From the NCBI GenBank assembly GCA_040403095.1, contig JBBALI010000016.1, positions 11,652-75,651 on the forward strand: 64,000 nt of DNA, written 5' to 3'. Under the pieces are notes generated by a model that ran no database searches, was not told the DNA's origin, and was given only the letters and a program-made list of their open reading frames with translations. Below are positions 8,524 to 16,777 of the stretch, one piece after another. The DNA is from JAQVCM01 sp040403095 (GTDB lineage Bacteria > Bacteroidota > Bacteroidia > Flavobacteriales_D > Crocinitomicaceae). Position 1 is the first letter of the stretch. Each line of letters begins with the position of its first letter. The position numbers and the translations under genes were made by a program.

Positions 8524-8970
8524 TTATTCTCCTACAACTTCAAATGTAAATGTTGGTTTAACACCTTTGTGTAAGTTAGCTTCCGCTTGGAAAGTTCCAA
8601 CTTCTTTGATTGGCTCATCTTTGATTTTCAATGATTTTCTATCGATATCAAAACCAGCAGCACGAAGTGCTTCAGCCAATTGTACAGTGTTAACAGAACC
8701 AAAAATCTTACCGTTTTCACCTACTTTCGTAGAGATAGAAACTGTAACTTCAGCCAATTTAGCAGCAATTGCTTCTGCTTCAGCCATCACTTTAGATTCT
8801 TTGTGAGCTTTTTGTTTCATTGTTTCAGCGTGTGCTTTCTTGTTAGAAGGCGTAGCTAAAATTGCATATCCCTGAGGGATCAAAAAGTTGCGTCCGTAAC
8901 CGTTTTTTACTGAAACAGTTTCGTCTTTATAACCCAACTTATCTACGTTTTTCTTTAAGATAATTTCCAT
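8524..8970 (-). CDS. rplI: 50S ribosomal protein L9
   Basis: A 148-residue protein starting MEIILKKNVDKLGYKDETVSVKNGY and containing GRNFLIPQGYA, the L9 signature that binds 23S rRNA. The C-terminal domain is present (KIFGSVNTVQLAEAL). It is third in the rpsF-rpsR-rplI operon, 33 bases after rpsR, and is followed by an intrinsic terminator. Confidence 0.97.
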   Translation of the reverse strand: MEIILKKNVDKLGYKDETVSVKNGYGRNFLIPQGYAILATPSNKKAHAETMKQKAHKESKVMAEAEAIAAKLAEVTVSISTKVGENGKIFGSVNTVQLAEALRAAGFDIDRKSLKIKDEPIKEVGTFQAEANLHKGVKPTFTFEVVGE

Positions 8971-9003
8971 TTTACTTCAAGTTTTATTTGTTTGACAAGT
9001 GGC

Positions 9004-9267
9004 TTATTTCAACATATCACCAACATAAGGCAAGATTGCCAAATGACGGGCTCTTTTGATAGCCTTGTTAACCTTAGTTTGGTATTTTTGAGAAGTACCA
9101 GTGATACGACGAGGAAGAATTTTTCCTTGTTCGTTTACCAATTTCAACAAAAAGTTTGGATCTTTATGATCGATGAATTTAATTCCACTTTTCTTGAATC
9201 GGCAATATTTTTGTTTTTTAATGTCGATGTTAATCGGCGTTAAATAGCGAATATCATTTTGTGCCAT
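9004..9267 (-). CDS. rpsR: 30S ribosomal protein S18
   Basis: An 87-residue basic protein with the S18 signature (FIDHKDPNFLLKLVNEQGKI and PRRITGTSQKYQTKVNKAIKRAR). S18 binds with S6 to the platform of the 30S subunit, and the gene lies directly downstream of rpsF (26-base gap), the usual order. Confidence 0.97.
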   Translation of the reverse strand: MAQNDIRYLTPINIDIKKQKYCRFKKSGIKFIDHKDPNFLLKLVNEQGKILPRRITGTSQKYQTKVNKAIKRARHLAILPYVGDMLK

Positions 9268-9293
9268 TTCTTTAAAATTTTTGTGTTAAACAA

Positions 9294-9650
9294 TTAAGCT
9301 TCTGCTTTCGCAGTTTTAGCTTCACCCATTTTAGCGCGTCTTTTCTCAGCGTAAGCAAGGTGATTTACGTCCATTTTCACTGTAAGGAAACGCATTACAC
9401 GTTCGTCACGTTTAAAAGACAATTCAAGGTTTGCGATTAATTCACCTTCTCCTTCATACTCCAACAAGAAATAAAATCCTGTTGTTTTCTTTTGGATTGG
9501 GTAAGCTAATTTTTTCAAGCCCCACTTTTCACTGTGCTTAAGTTTACCACCAAAATTGGCGATTTCACTTTCGAATTTTTGCACTGCTTCCTTTGCCTGA
9601 TCATCAGACAAAACGGGAGTTAAGATGAAAACAGTTTCGTAAGAATTCAT
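9294..9650 (-). CDS. rpsF: 30S ribosomal protein S6
   Basis: A 118-residue protein starting MNSYETVFILTPVLSDDQAKE, typical of S6, with KWGLKKLAYPIQKKTTGFYF in the middle. The frame remains open to 9713 but that region contains the promoter, so I set the start at 9650. It ends in an Ala/Lys tail (KMGEAKTAKAEA) as in many Bacteroidota S6 proteins. It is the first gene of rpsF-rpsR-rplI. Confidence 0.95.
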   Translation of the reverse strand: MNSYETVFILTPVLSDDQAKEAVQKFESEIANFGGKLKHSEKWGLKKLAYPIQKKTTGFYFLLEYEGEGELIANLELSFKRDERVMRFLTVKMDVNHLAYAEKRRAKMGEAKTAKAEA

Positions 9651-9684
9651 AATGTTAATAAATAAAATTAATAATTTAAGGGTG

Positions 9685-9713
9685 CAAAGATAGGGAATTA
9701 TTTTTAAAATCAA
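9685..9713 (-). promoter_or_regulatory. Promoter of the rpsF operon (TTG-N18-TATCTTTG)
   Basis: On the minus strand TTG (9713-9711) is separated by 18 bases from TATCTTTG (9692-9685). This is close to the Bacteroidota -33/-7 consensus. It predicts transcription starting about 30 bases before the rpsF ATG. Confidence 0.7.
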
Positions 9714-9726
9714 GCATTTTTGTTGG

Positions 9727-9767
9727 TTTAGATTGTTGGATGGTTAGATTATTAGATTTTTGGATTG
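9727..9767. repeat. AT-rich TTAGATTGTTGGAT repeat
   Basis: Four to five degenerate units of TTAGATTGTTGGATG / TTAGATTATTAGATT type. They match the block at 3943-3990 in opposite orientation and lie between the divergent rpsF promoter and the acyltransferase gene. Confidence 0.65.
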
Positions 9768-9871
9768 AATGTTCTTCCGATTTTGAATAGCTGTAGCGCT
9801 TTTTTGGGATGATTTTTGATACTTTAGCGACAGATTTTAAATTGAACAATGCCTAATAGAGAGTCAAATCA

Positions 9872-11191
9872 ATGTTGTATCGAATCTTAAAAGTAATTGT
9901 TGCCATCGGAATTCGACTTTATTACAAAGAAATAAAAGTCAAAAACCGCAAGCAATTGAATGTAAATGGACCTTGTATTATTCTCGCGAATCATCCGAAT
10001 ACTTTGATGGATGCTTGGGTGATTGGAAATATTTGCAAGCAACCGATTCACTACATGGCGAAAGCGACCTTGTTTAATTCTCCGCTCAAACAAAAGATCT
10101 TGCGCAGCTTAAACATGATTCCAATCAATCGCCGTGGCGAAGGGAAAATTGCTGGCGTTGCGAATCAAGATTCTTTTGAAGCTTGTTACCGCGTGTTGGA
10201 AGAAGGCAAAACATTGGTCATTTTTCCTGAAGGAACAAGTTACCTTGAACGACATTTGCGAGAATTGAAAACGGGTGCTGCACGCATCGCATTGGAAGTT
10301 GAAAATAGAAATCAAGGAAATTTACATGTGCAAATCGTTCCTTTGGGATTGAATTATTTGAAAGCAAATCGTTTCAGAAGCGACATTTTGGTACAAGTGG
10401 GAAATCCAATGTCGGTAGAATCCTATTTGGAAGATTACCAACAAAGCGCTGGAACTGCCGCCAAACGTCTGACTGAACAAATTCGTATTCGCCTAGAACA
10501 ATTGCTTTTCAATTCCGCTGCGAAAGAGGAAGAAGAATTGACTGAATCGCTACACGAAATTTTCACTTCAAAATACATCAAAAATGAAGGAAAAGGCGTG
10601 GAAGGCGAAGTGAAATTGATCAAACAAATCCGCGACAAAATTTCTGAAATCACCATCACTCAACCTTGGAAATTGGATGAAATTAAATCGCGTTTAATTC
10701 AACTTCAATGGCAATTAAATAAATTCGAAATCCGTGCTGATTTTTTAGACAGACGATTTCGCTCGGTAATGTTTTTGAGACAAATCGCGATGTCCATCCT
10801 TTTTTTAGTTATCGGTTTGCCTTTGTTTCTTTATGGCGTTTTACACAGTATTTTGCCTTTCAAATTGATTGACATTTTGGTGCCAAAAATGACCAAAGAA
10901 GTGGAATATTACGCGCCCATGGCCGTTTTACTCGGACTTGTGCTTTATCCTTTGACTTATTTGGGCTTTGCTTACGGCGTTCAATGGTTGTTTGACCTCA
11001 CTTTCTGGGAAAAATTCGCCTATTTCTGGAGTTTGCCGATTTTCGGTTTATTTGCTTTTTCATTTTTCAAATACCTAAAACACATCGCTTTCAAATGGAA
11101 ATTTGTGTTTTTGATGATCAACAACAAGCAAACGATGTTGGAGTTGCAAACGCAGAAGAATGAATTAAGGGAGTTGATTTTTGGGGAGTAG
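9872..11191 (+). CDS. PlsC-family acyltransferase with C-terminal membrane domain
   Basis: A 439-residue protein with the glycerolphosphate acyltransferase motifs: NHPNTLMDAW (the HX4D catalytic motif near residue 39-44), a motif around INRRGEG near 90, and FPEGTSYLERHLRELKTGAARIAL near 119-142. It likely acylates a (lyso)phospholipid or glycerol-phosphate-type acceptor at the inner membrane. The second half has a helical region and two to four hydrophobic segments (about 305-340 and 350-405), longer than classical PlsC of about 240 residues and more like GPAT/DHAPAT-type enzymes. It is a single gene; the acceptor is not known. Confidence 0.88.
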   Translation: MLYRILKVIVAIGIRLYYKEIKVKNRKQLNVNGPCIILANHPNTLMDAWVIGNICKQPIHYMAKATLFNSPLKQKILRSLNMIPINRRGEGKIAGVANQDSFEACYRVLEEGKTLVIFPEGTSYLERHLRELKTGAARIALEVENRNQGNLHVQIVPLGLNYLKANRFRSDILVQVGNPMSVESYLEDYQQSAGTAAKRLTEQIRIRLEQLLFNSAAKEEEELTESLHEIFTSKYIKNEGKGVEGEVKLIKQIRDKISEITITQPWKLDEIKSRLIQLQWQLNKFEIRADFLDRRFRSVMFLRQIAMSILFLVIGLPLFLYGVLHSILPFKLIDILVPKMTKEVEYYAPMAVLLGLVLYPLTYLGFAYGVQWLFDLTFWEKFAYFWSLPIFGLFAFSFFKYLKHIAFKWKFVFLMINNKQTMLELQTQKNELRELIFGE

Positions 11192-11316
11192 TTTTTTAGT
11201 GTAAAAATACTAACACTTTATTCTTTATTTGATTTTAAATCAATACATTGAAAATATTATCTAGGATAATAAAACTCAAACATTGAAAAAGAGGCAATCA
11301 ATTTCAAATTAATAAA

Positions 11317-11766
11317 CTATTGAACTTCAAAAAAGTGCTGAATTGGTAACTTTTTATTTTCCAAAACTAAATATCCTTCATATAAATAATTGCCTTTTTT
11401 TAAATTGGGGATAATAAAATAACTTAATCCGAATGTGTTATCATTTTTTTTTGGCAACACAAGATCAGACCTTACAAAATTAAAATTATCAAATTGGTCC
11501 TTTTTTTTCAAATTCATTTTAACAGAATCAATTATAGAACTAGTATTCAACATTAAACCGACTACAAATCTAGCTGTATCTTTCTCTGTTATAATATTAT
11601 GCTTATTATCGTTTATAATAATTGGATCGAATGAGCTTTTCAGCACTTTTCTTAAAGAGTCATTCTCTAATTTTAATGTTCTGTTTAACTGTTCTAAGTT
11701 TTTACTCCCTGATTTTTCACATGATAATGCACCAATCACAAGTATTAAATATATTATTGTTTTCAT
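11317..11766 (-). CDS. Putative lipoprotein of unknown function
   Basis: A 149-residue protein with a lipoprotein signal peptide (LVIGALSC, lipid-modified Cys at 16) and a short predicted coiled stretch (NLEQLNRTLKLENDSLRKVL). I do not recognise the rest. It is followed on the same strand only by non-coding sequence. Local base composition is more AT-rich than the flanking core genes, which hints at lower conservation or recent gain. Confidence 0.6.
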   Translation of the reverse strand: MKTIIYLILVIGALSCEKSGSKNLEQLNRTLKLENDSLRKVLKSSFDPIIINDNKHNIITEKDTARFVVGLMLNTSSIIDSVKMNLKKKDQFDNFNFVRSDLVLPKKNDNTFGLSYFIIPNLKKGNYLYEGYLVLENKKLPIQHFFEVQ

Positions 11767-11861
11767 TTCTTTGTCTTCTTTAGATTAGTAACCTTTTTTC
11801 TTCAGAATTTCTATTTTAGGTAAAATCCACACATTTGAAGCGATACCAAAATTCAATAAAT

Positions 11862-12374
11862 TTATGAGAATTTTAATTTGTGCTTTAAATTCAATCCTTT
11901 CAAATGTTCGATAATGAATCTATTTTGATCATCTTTACCAATTACCTTACACTCTCCATTTACTGCCATCATTTCAAAAAATGTTTTAATCTCCATTAGG
12001 TCCTTCGGTAAATGAATTTCGGTGTAGAATGGAAATTTTGAATAGCGAACACCCAAATATTCCCAAGCATTCCCACCACCGTCATATGCTCTAAAATTAA
12101 TTTTTGTTACATTCTCAACTTTAACTATACGTGATTTCCATAAAGGAGACAATGGAAAAAAGATGATGATTTGATTTTCATCAAAATAAAACTCCTTATA
12201 GCCAAAAATAATAAAGAAAAAAGAAATGGAAAACATAATTGAAAATTGCCACCAACTCGAGAACTCGTTTGGAATTGATACATAAGCGAGCCATAAAAAA
12301 AGAAATCCTAAGCATAAAGAATTTATTTTCCCACCAAGGTTTTTCAATTTTTTTGTTTCACCAAACTCTTTCAT
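11862..12374 (-). CDS. Small membrane protein, PH-like domain, unknown function
   Basis: About 170 residues from the ATG at 12374 (MKEFGETKK). Two hydrophobic segments near residues 17-33 and 40-58 (LCLGFLFLWLAYVSI; FSIMFSISFFFIIFG) are followed by a soluble part of about 110 residues that reads like a bacterial PH-like fold (FYFDENQIIIFFPL, VENVTKINFRAYDGGG). The frame continues to 12431 but that extension is basic with no homology-like features. Unknown role; AT-rich like the neighbouring lipoprotein gene. Confidence 0.55.
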   Translation of the reverse strand: MKEFGETKKLKNLGGKINSLCLGFLFLWLAYVSIPNEFSSWWQFSIMFSISFFFIIFGYKEFYFDENQIIIFFPLSPLWKSRIVKVENVTKINFRAYDGGGNAWEYLGVRYSKFPFYTEIHLPKDLMEIKTFFEMMAVNGECKVIGKDDQNRFIIEHLKGLNLKHKLKFS

Positions 12375-12513
12375 TTTATTTCTTTTGAGTAGCTTAAATT
12401 TTAACTTTTGATTGCTTAATGTCGACCACAACTACTATTCCAGTTGTTGAATTGTTATGAGTTGACACCTCTGAATTACGGTTTTCCGCATCATTCTCAT
12501 CAGTGAGGAAAGA

Positions 12514-12924
12514 CTATCCCATCTCAAAATACCTCACCGCCAACTCATAACTTTCCATCCCAAAACCAAAAATACAACCTGTGCAAACAGGCGAAATCAG
12601 CGATGTGTGTCGAAAAGATTCTCTCGCGCTAATATTCGAAATATGCACTTCCACAACAGGCGTTTCAACGGCTGCAATGCAATCTCGAATAGCAACGCTC
12701 GTATGCGTATATCCGCCCGCATTCAGGATAATCCCATCTACTTTCGCTGCTTGAATTTGATTGATGATTTCACCTTCGACATTCGATTGAAAATAAGTCA
12801 AATTTGCTTTGGTCTTGGTTTTCAAGGCTTCAAAATAAGGCTCAAAAGTCATATCGCCATATACCGATGTTTCTCGCTGACCAAGTAAATTCAAATTGGG
12901 TCCGTTAATGATTAAAATGTTCAT
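12514..12924 (-). CDS. aroQ: Type II 3-dehydroquinate dehydratase
   Basis: A 136-residue enzyme of the shikimate pathway that dehydrates 3-dehydroquinate to 3-dehydroshikimate. The start MNILIINGPNLNLLGQRE, active-loop Arg17 and Tyr22, NAGGYTHTSVAIRD and VEVHISNISARESFRHTS are diagnostic. I chose the ATG at 12924; the upstream Met codons belong to a short AT-rich run shared with the divergent xerD, only 23 bases away. The other shikimate genes here (DAHP synthase, aroA) are at 16.8-19.1 kb. Confidence 0.97.
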   Translation of the reverse strand: MNILIINGPNLNLLGQRETSVYGDMTFEPYFEALKTKTKANLTYFQSNVEGEIINQIQAAKVDGIILNAGGYTHTSVAIRDCIAAVETPVVEVHISNISARESFRHTSLISPVCTGCIFGFGMESYELAVRYFEMG

Positions 12925-12947
12925 ATTTGTATTCATATTTGCATGCA

Positions 12948-13847
12948 ATGACTTGGGAACGCTATATTAAGCATTTTGTTTCGTATTTGAAAATCGAAAA
13001 AGGCTTGGCTGAAAATTCTATTTTGGCTTACCAGCGTGATGTTTTCAATTTGATGGATTTCGCCATCAAGCAAAGAATTGAAGTTGAAGCGATTCGTGTG
13101 GTGCATCTGAAAGCATTTTTGACTTCCATCAACGAATTGGGAATTGGCGCACGAAGTCAAGCAAGAATGATTTCAGGAATCAAACAATTTTTTCTCTTTT
13201 TGATTTTGGAAGATGTCATCAAAAATGACCCTAGCGAATTGCTCGAAATGCCGAAAATTGGCAAAAAACTCCCCGAAGTATTGGAAATTGAAGAAATTGA
13301 CGCTTTGATTGCAGCGATTGATTTGAGCAAAAACGAAGGTCACCGAAACCGCGCCATGTTGGAAACGCTTTACAGTTGCGGTTTGCGTGTAAGTGAATTG
13401 GTCAATTTGAGATTTTCGGATTTATTTTTTGAAGAAGGATTTATCCGCGTCATCGGAAAAGGAAACAAAGAAAGATTGGTTCCTGTGAGCCCAAGCGTGG
13501 AAAAGGAAATCGGGATTTACAACGATTTTATTCGCCGTCACCAACACATTCAGCCAGGAAATGAAAATGTAGTTTTCTTAAATCGCCGCGGAGCGAAATT
13601 GACGCGCGTGATGATTTTCACCATCATCAAAAATTTGGCAAACGAAATTGGATTGCAAAAGAATATCAGTCCGCATACTTTCCGACATTCTTTCGCAACA
13701 CATTTGCTCGAAGGCGGTGCCAATTTGCGCGCAATTCAAGAAATGCTGGGACATGAATCAATCACAACCACAGAAATCTACACGCATTTAGACCAAAGAT
13801 TTATCCGCGAAGCGATCATTTCCTATCATCCGCGAAATATCAAATAG
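12948..13847 (+). CDS. xerD: Tyrosine recombinase XerD
   Basis: A 299-residue site-specific recombinase that resolves chromosome dimers at dif with XerC. All catalytic residues are visible: Arg147 (CGLRVSEL), Lys171 (GKGNKERL), His243 and Arg246 (SPHTFRHSFATHLL), His269 (LGHESITTT) and nucleophile Tyr278 (IYTH). The N-terminal SAM-like domain (KIEKGLAENSILAYQRD) is complete. The start at 12948 (MTWERY) is preferred over 12927. Length and sequence match housekeeping XerD rather than an element integrase. Its 3' end overlaps the convergent 92-residue-class orphan by 8 bases. Confidence 0.95.
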   Translation: MTWERYIKHFVSYLKIEKGLAENSILAYQRDVFNLMDFAIKQRIEVEAIRVVHLKAFLTSINELGIGARSQARMISGIKQFFLFLILEDVIKNDPSELLEMPKIGKKLPEVLEIEEIDALIAAIDLSKNEGHRNRAMLETLYSCGLRVSELVNLRFSDLFFEEGFIRVIGKGNKERLVPVSPSVEKEIGIYNDFIRRHQHIQPGNENVVFLNRRGAKLTRVMIFTIIKNLANEIGLQKNISPHTFRHSFATHLLEGGANLRAIQEMLGHESITTTEIYTHLDQRFIREAIISYHPRNIK

Positions 13848-14094
13848 AATTGGGGATTCCTCCATTTTCTTTTCGGTAATTTTCAATCAATTGATTCAAA
13901 GAATCCAAATAATCCGATAGATTTTTTTGGTCAATCGTGGGATTTTCTTCAGTTGGAATAGAGACGGGCATTTCATTTAAAAATTTACATAATTCTGGTT
14001 CATTTTTTCGAATCCAAAGTGTTTTCGCCAAAATTTGCTCATTCAAAATTTGAATCGGTGTTTTCTCTTGGTAATTTTCGTCGTTGCTTTTCAT
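13840..14094 (-). CDS. Small acidic protein of unknown function
   Basis: An 84-residue soluble protein (from ATG at 14094; an alternative start is at 14118) with no signal peptide or membrane segment. It contains KTLWIRKNEPELCKFLNEMPVS and a predicted helix (DYLDSLNQLIENYRKE). Its stop overlaps the end of xerD. I do not recognise the family; small conserved proteins of this kind with an ELxKFLxEMP-like motif may occur across Flavobacteriales, but this is an impression. Confidence 0.6.
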   Translation of the reverse strand: MKSNDENYQEKTPIQILNEQILAKTLWIRKNEPELCKFLNEMPVSIPTEENPTIDQKNLSDYLDSLNQLIENYRKENGGIPNSI

Positions 14095-14181
14095 AATCGT
14101 GGATTTTAATTTCTTCAAGGTAGTTCGATAAAACAGATTTCTGATTCAATTGACAGTATTTCACGCTCAAATTTTGATTTA

Positions 14182-14200
14182 TTGTGAGTAATTCTCATAA
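14182..14200. promoter_or_regulatory. Short dyad upstream of the 744-residue protein gene
   Basis: TTGTGAGTAATTCTCATAA has TGAG/CTCA arms and flanking TT/AA around a 5-base centre. It lies about 60 bases upstream of the TAATTTTG promoter element, where an activator site could be. This is only a visual observation. Confidence 0.25.
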
Positions 14201-14256
14201 ACATTGACTTGTTAACTAATTGAGCGATTTTAAAAGCTTTGCTTAAATTAATACCT

Positions 14257-14264
14257 TAATTTTG
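14257..14264 (+). promoter_or_regulatory. -7 promoter element (TAATTTTG)
   Basis: The element matches TAnnTTTG and lies 24 bases before the ATG at 14289. It overlaps the alternative upstream start at 14262, which is evidence against that start. Confidence 0.55.
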
Positions 14265-14288
14265 GGATTATTGATTAAAGTCAAAATT

Positions 14289-16523
14289 ATGTTCAATCGG
14301 GTTTTTCTATTTGTAATTGGTATCATCAGCATCGCATGGATTACTTATGTTGGTTTTGATTTACTGGATCGCTCAGATAAAATTACTCCACAAAATATTT
14401 TTGACTCGCGCGACGGTGAAATCTTGATTGTAAACAGAACCAAAGAATTGGATTTAAAACAATTGGATTTCAATATTCACAGTGAATTCAAAGTTTGGAT
14501 GGATACTTTATTGGCTGCTCCTTTTCCAAATGAACGCATTTTTGTGTCTAGAAAAAGACCTTTGATTGTGATTGAGTTGCCAGTGATTTGGGGCGAAACT
14601 GTTGCCAATAAATATTTCAAATCCAAAAACATCACGCTTTCGAAAGTAGATGAAGATGAATTCACCATTGGCAATGGAACCAAAGTTCGCTTTCAACGCA
14701 ATTTTTTATTGATCTCAAAATCTGAAATCGAACCAACTGAAGAAGCTTTGGAATGGCCATTTTGGGACAAAAAAGCAACGGCGAGCATCATTCAATTGAA
14801 TCAGCCATTATTGTCAACGGATGTTTATTTCAAAACCGATGGAACAGTTTCTTATCAGACGAAATACAGTAAAAACATCAACAGCAAAAAAGTAGACGAC
14901 CAAGATATTTTCGCCGAGGTCTTGCCGAATAAATTGAAAAATTACCATTTCTATGAAAAGAAATTTGCGCTTTCTTCGGAAGTAATTTCAGCAGAAAGTC
15001 CACTTTACAAATGGGCAGAATCTGGTTACGTTTCATTTGAATACCAAGGAAAAAAATGCATTGTTTCAGATTATTTGAGCGGACAAGACCCATTTGTAGT
15101 CATCAGTGAAGAAATGTCGAATTCAGATACAATGACAAACGCTTCCACGCGACAATACCGCAAAATTCAATTGACAAAATTGTTTCCAAGCAATTTGTCG
15201 AACGGATTTTACATGATGTATCTCGCGGATAAAATCGTGATTTCTGAAAGCAAAGAAACGTGTCAAGCGATTGTTGCTGATTACGAATTGGGGAAAACAG
15301 TCGCGTTGACAGAAAATATCAAAAATGCGATTTATCAAAAATTGCCGAAGAAAGTTTCTGAGCGATTTATTTCAGGAAACATTGCTTTTGCGCAAAGTGC
15401 TTATCAAAATATTTTGATCAAAACGCAAATCTTCCGTCTGATGGTTGAAAGTCAGGAAGTCGAAGAAGTTGAAATTCCGAAAGAAATGAGTTGGTCCCAA
15501 ACGATAGATGGACGCGTGATTCAGTTTTTAGGTCGCGGAAATCAACAATACATTTGGACTTCTGCAGGAAAATTGGTTTCTATCTCAAACAAACAATTGC
15601 GTTGGAAAATCAACGTGGAAGGAACATTGATTAGCGATCCACAATTCATCGAATGGCAAGGAAATGTTGCCAATGTGATTCTATTTAATACAGATTCTAA
15701 AATATATTTAATCAACGAAGCAGGACAAAATATCGCAGGTTTCCCATTTCAAGTTGAAAACAACGCAACAAACGGCGCTACTTTCTTCAAGTCGAAAAAC
15801 ACTGGAAATTTGGTCGTAATGGATGAACGTGAACAATTGTTGCACATCGATTCAAGAGGGAAATTGTTGAATACGCTCAAAATGAACGTTGGAAATGTCA
15901 AAAATCCAGTGGATGTTTTCATGCAAAAAGGTAATTTGATTGCAGTTGTGGCAGGTTCGTCAAAAACGCAAACGGTGAATTTGCAAAAACACAAAATTGT
16001 AAAAACACACGAATCAATGCCACAAGACAGAATTTCTGTTAGTTCTGAAAATGGTCCAAATTATTTCGCCGTCCAAAATGGGTCTTTGAAAAAAATGGAT
16101 TACACTGGAAAGGAAACTGTTTTGGCGAATTACCCAAATGCGAAGCAATTCAAATTAATTGAAGGCAAGAATTTTAGTTACATTTCATTTATCAGTTACA
16201 ATAAAATCCATGTGTTGAATCAACAAGGTGTGAAATTATTTCAGTTCGATATTCCATTCAAAGAATTGGCTTCTTACGATGTTATCACGCTTCAAAATGG
16301 AAAAACTTTTGTTGCAATGATCGACGCAATCGAGAATAATTTATACGTGCTAGATCGCTCTGGAAGAAACTACACTGCGAAACCATTGGAAGGAAAAGAA
16401 CAAGTAATTCTCTCTGAAAAAGGAAATAGTAATTTGGTCGTTACGACTTCAGGAAACGGTTTCATTGTTCAGTATTTCGATGTTTTGAAGCAAGGAAGTT
16501 CAGCAAGCGGGCAGGAGGAATAG
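14289..16523 (+). CDS. Large membrane-anchored protein, DUF3352-like plus propeller-like repeats
   Basis: A 744-residue protein with a single N-terminal membrane segment (FLFVIGIISIAWITYVGF) and a large extracytoplasmic part. Residues to about 380 resemble DUF3352-type proteins (for example YLADKIVISESKETC). From about residue 395 on there are repeated short blocks of the beta-propeller type (SAGKLVSISNKQLRWKINVEG; NEAGQNIAGFPFQV; DSRGKLLNTLKMNVG; NQQGVKLFQFD; DRSGRNYTAKPL), similar to PQQ-like blades. The ATG at 14289 follows a TAATTTTG promoter. It is a single gene with no helpful neighbours; the function is unknown. Confidence 0.75.
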   Translation: MFNRVFLFVIGIISIAWITYVGFDLLDRSDKITPQNIFDSRDGEILIVNRTKELDLKQLDFNIHSEFKVWMDTLLAAPFPNERIFVSRKRPLIVIELPVIWGETVANKYFKSKNITLSKVDEDEFTIGNGTKVRFQRNFLLISKSEIEPTEEALEWPFWDKKATASIIQLNQPLLSTDVYFKTDGTVSYQTKYSKNINSKKVDDQDIFAEVLPNKLKNYHFYEKKFALSSEVISAESPLYKWAESGYVSFEYQGKKCIVSDYLSGQDPFVVISEEMSNSDTMTNASTRQYRKIQLTKLFPSNLSNGFYMMYLADKIVISESKETCQAIVADYELGKTVALTENIKNAIYQKLPKKVSERFISGNIAFAQSAYQNILIKTQIFRLMVESQEVEEVEIPKEMSWSQTIDGRVIQFLGRGNQQYIWTSAGKLVSISNKQLRWKINVEGTLISDPQFIEWQGNVANVILFNTDSKIYLINEAGQNIAGFPFQVENNATNGATFFKSKNTGNLVVMDEREQLLHIDSRGKLLNTLKMNVGNVKNPVDVFMQKGNLIAVVAGSSKTQTVNLQKHKIVKTHESMPQDRISVSSENGPNYFAVQNGSLKKMDYTGKETVLANYPNAKQFKLIEGKNFSYISFISYNKIHVLNQQGVKLFQFDIPFKELASYDVITLQNGKTFVAMIDAIENNLYVLDRSGRNYTAKPLEGKEQVILSEKGNSNLVVTTSGNGFIVQYFDVLKQGSSASGQEE

Positions 16524-16539
16524 ATTTTTTTTGAGACAA

Positions 16540-16600
16540 TAGACTTTTAAGATATTATGATATTAAGAAATTAAGATTTTAAGAAGTTAGGATTTTTGAG
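16540..16600. repeat. AT-rich TTAAGATATTA repeat
   Basis: Degenerate units of TTTTAAGATATTATGATATTAAGAAATTAAG. They belong to the same sub-family as 3894-3927 and lie directly upstream of the 58-bp tandem repeat. Confidence 0.6.
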
Positions 16601-16606
16601 AGGATT

Positions 16607-16777
16607 ACACTGAGCTTGTCGAAGTTAACTCTTCACTTTTAACTCTTACACTCTTCACCCTTTTACACTGAGCCTGTCGAAGTGCACTTTTAACTCGTTT
16701 ACACTCAGCTTGTCGAAGTGAACTCTTCACTTTTAACTCTTACACTTTTCACTCTTTTACACTGAGCCTGTCGAAGT
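16607..16777. repeat. Tandem repeat with ACACTGAGCYTGTCGAAGT core
   Basis: Four copies of the 19-base core start at 16607, 16665, 16701 and 16759. Spacings are 58, 36 and 58 bases. The two 39-base spacers (16626-16664 and 16720-16758) are nearly identical (CTCTTCACTTTTAACTCTTA...), so the array is a 58-bp unit with one deleted spacer. The core is an imperfect dyad (CACT...GTG). The last copy is translated as the C-terminus of AroA. Confidence 0.85.

Noticed and set aside
12948..13847. Tyrosine recombinase as the integrase of a mobile element
   Set aside because: Length, complete catalytic set and XerD-like sequence, together with core neighbours and no att-like repeats, fit the housekeeping recombinase.
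16607..16777. CRISPR array
   Set aside because: Spacers are near-identical or shortened, not unique, and there are no cas genes; it is a plain tandem repeat.
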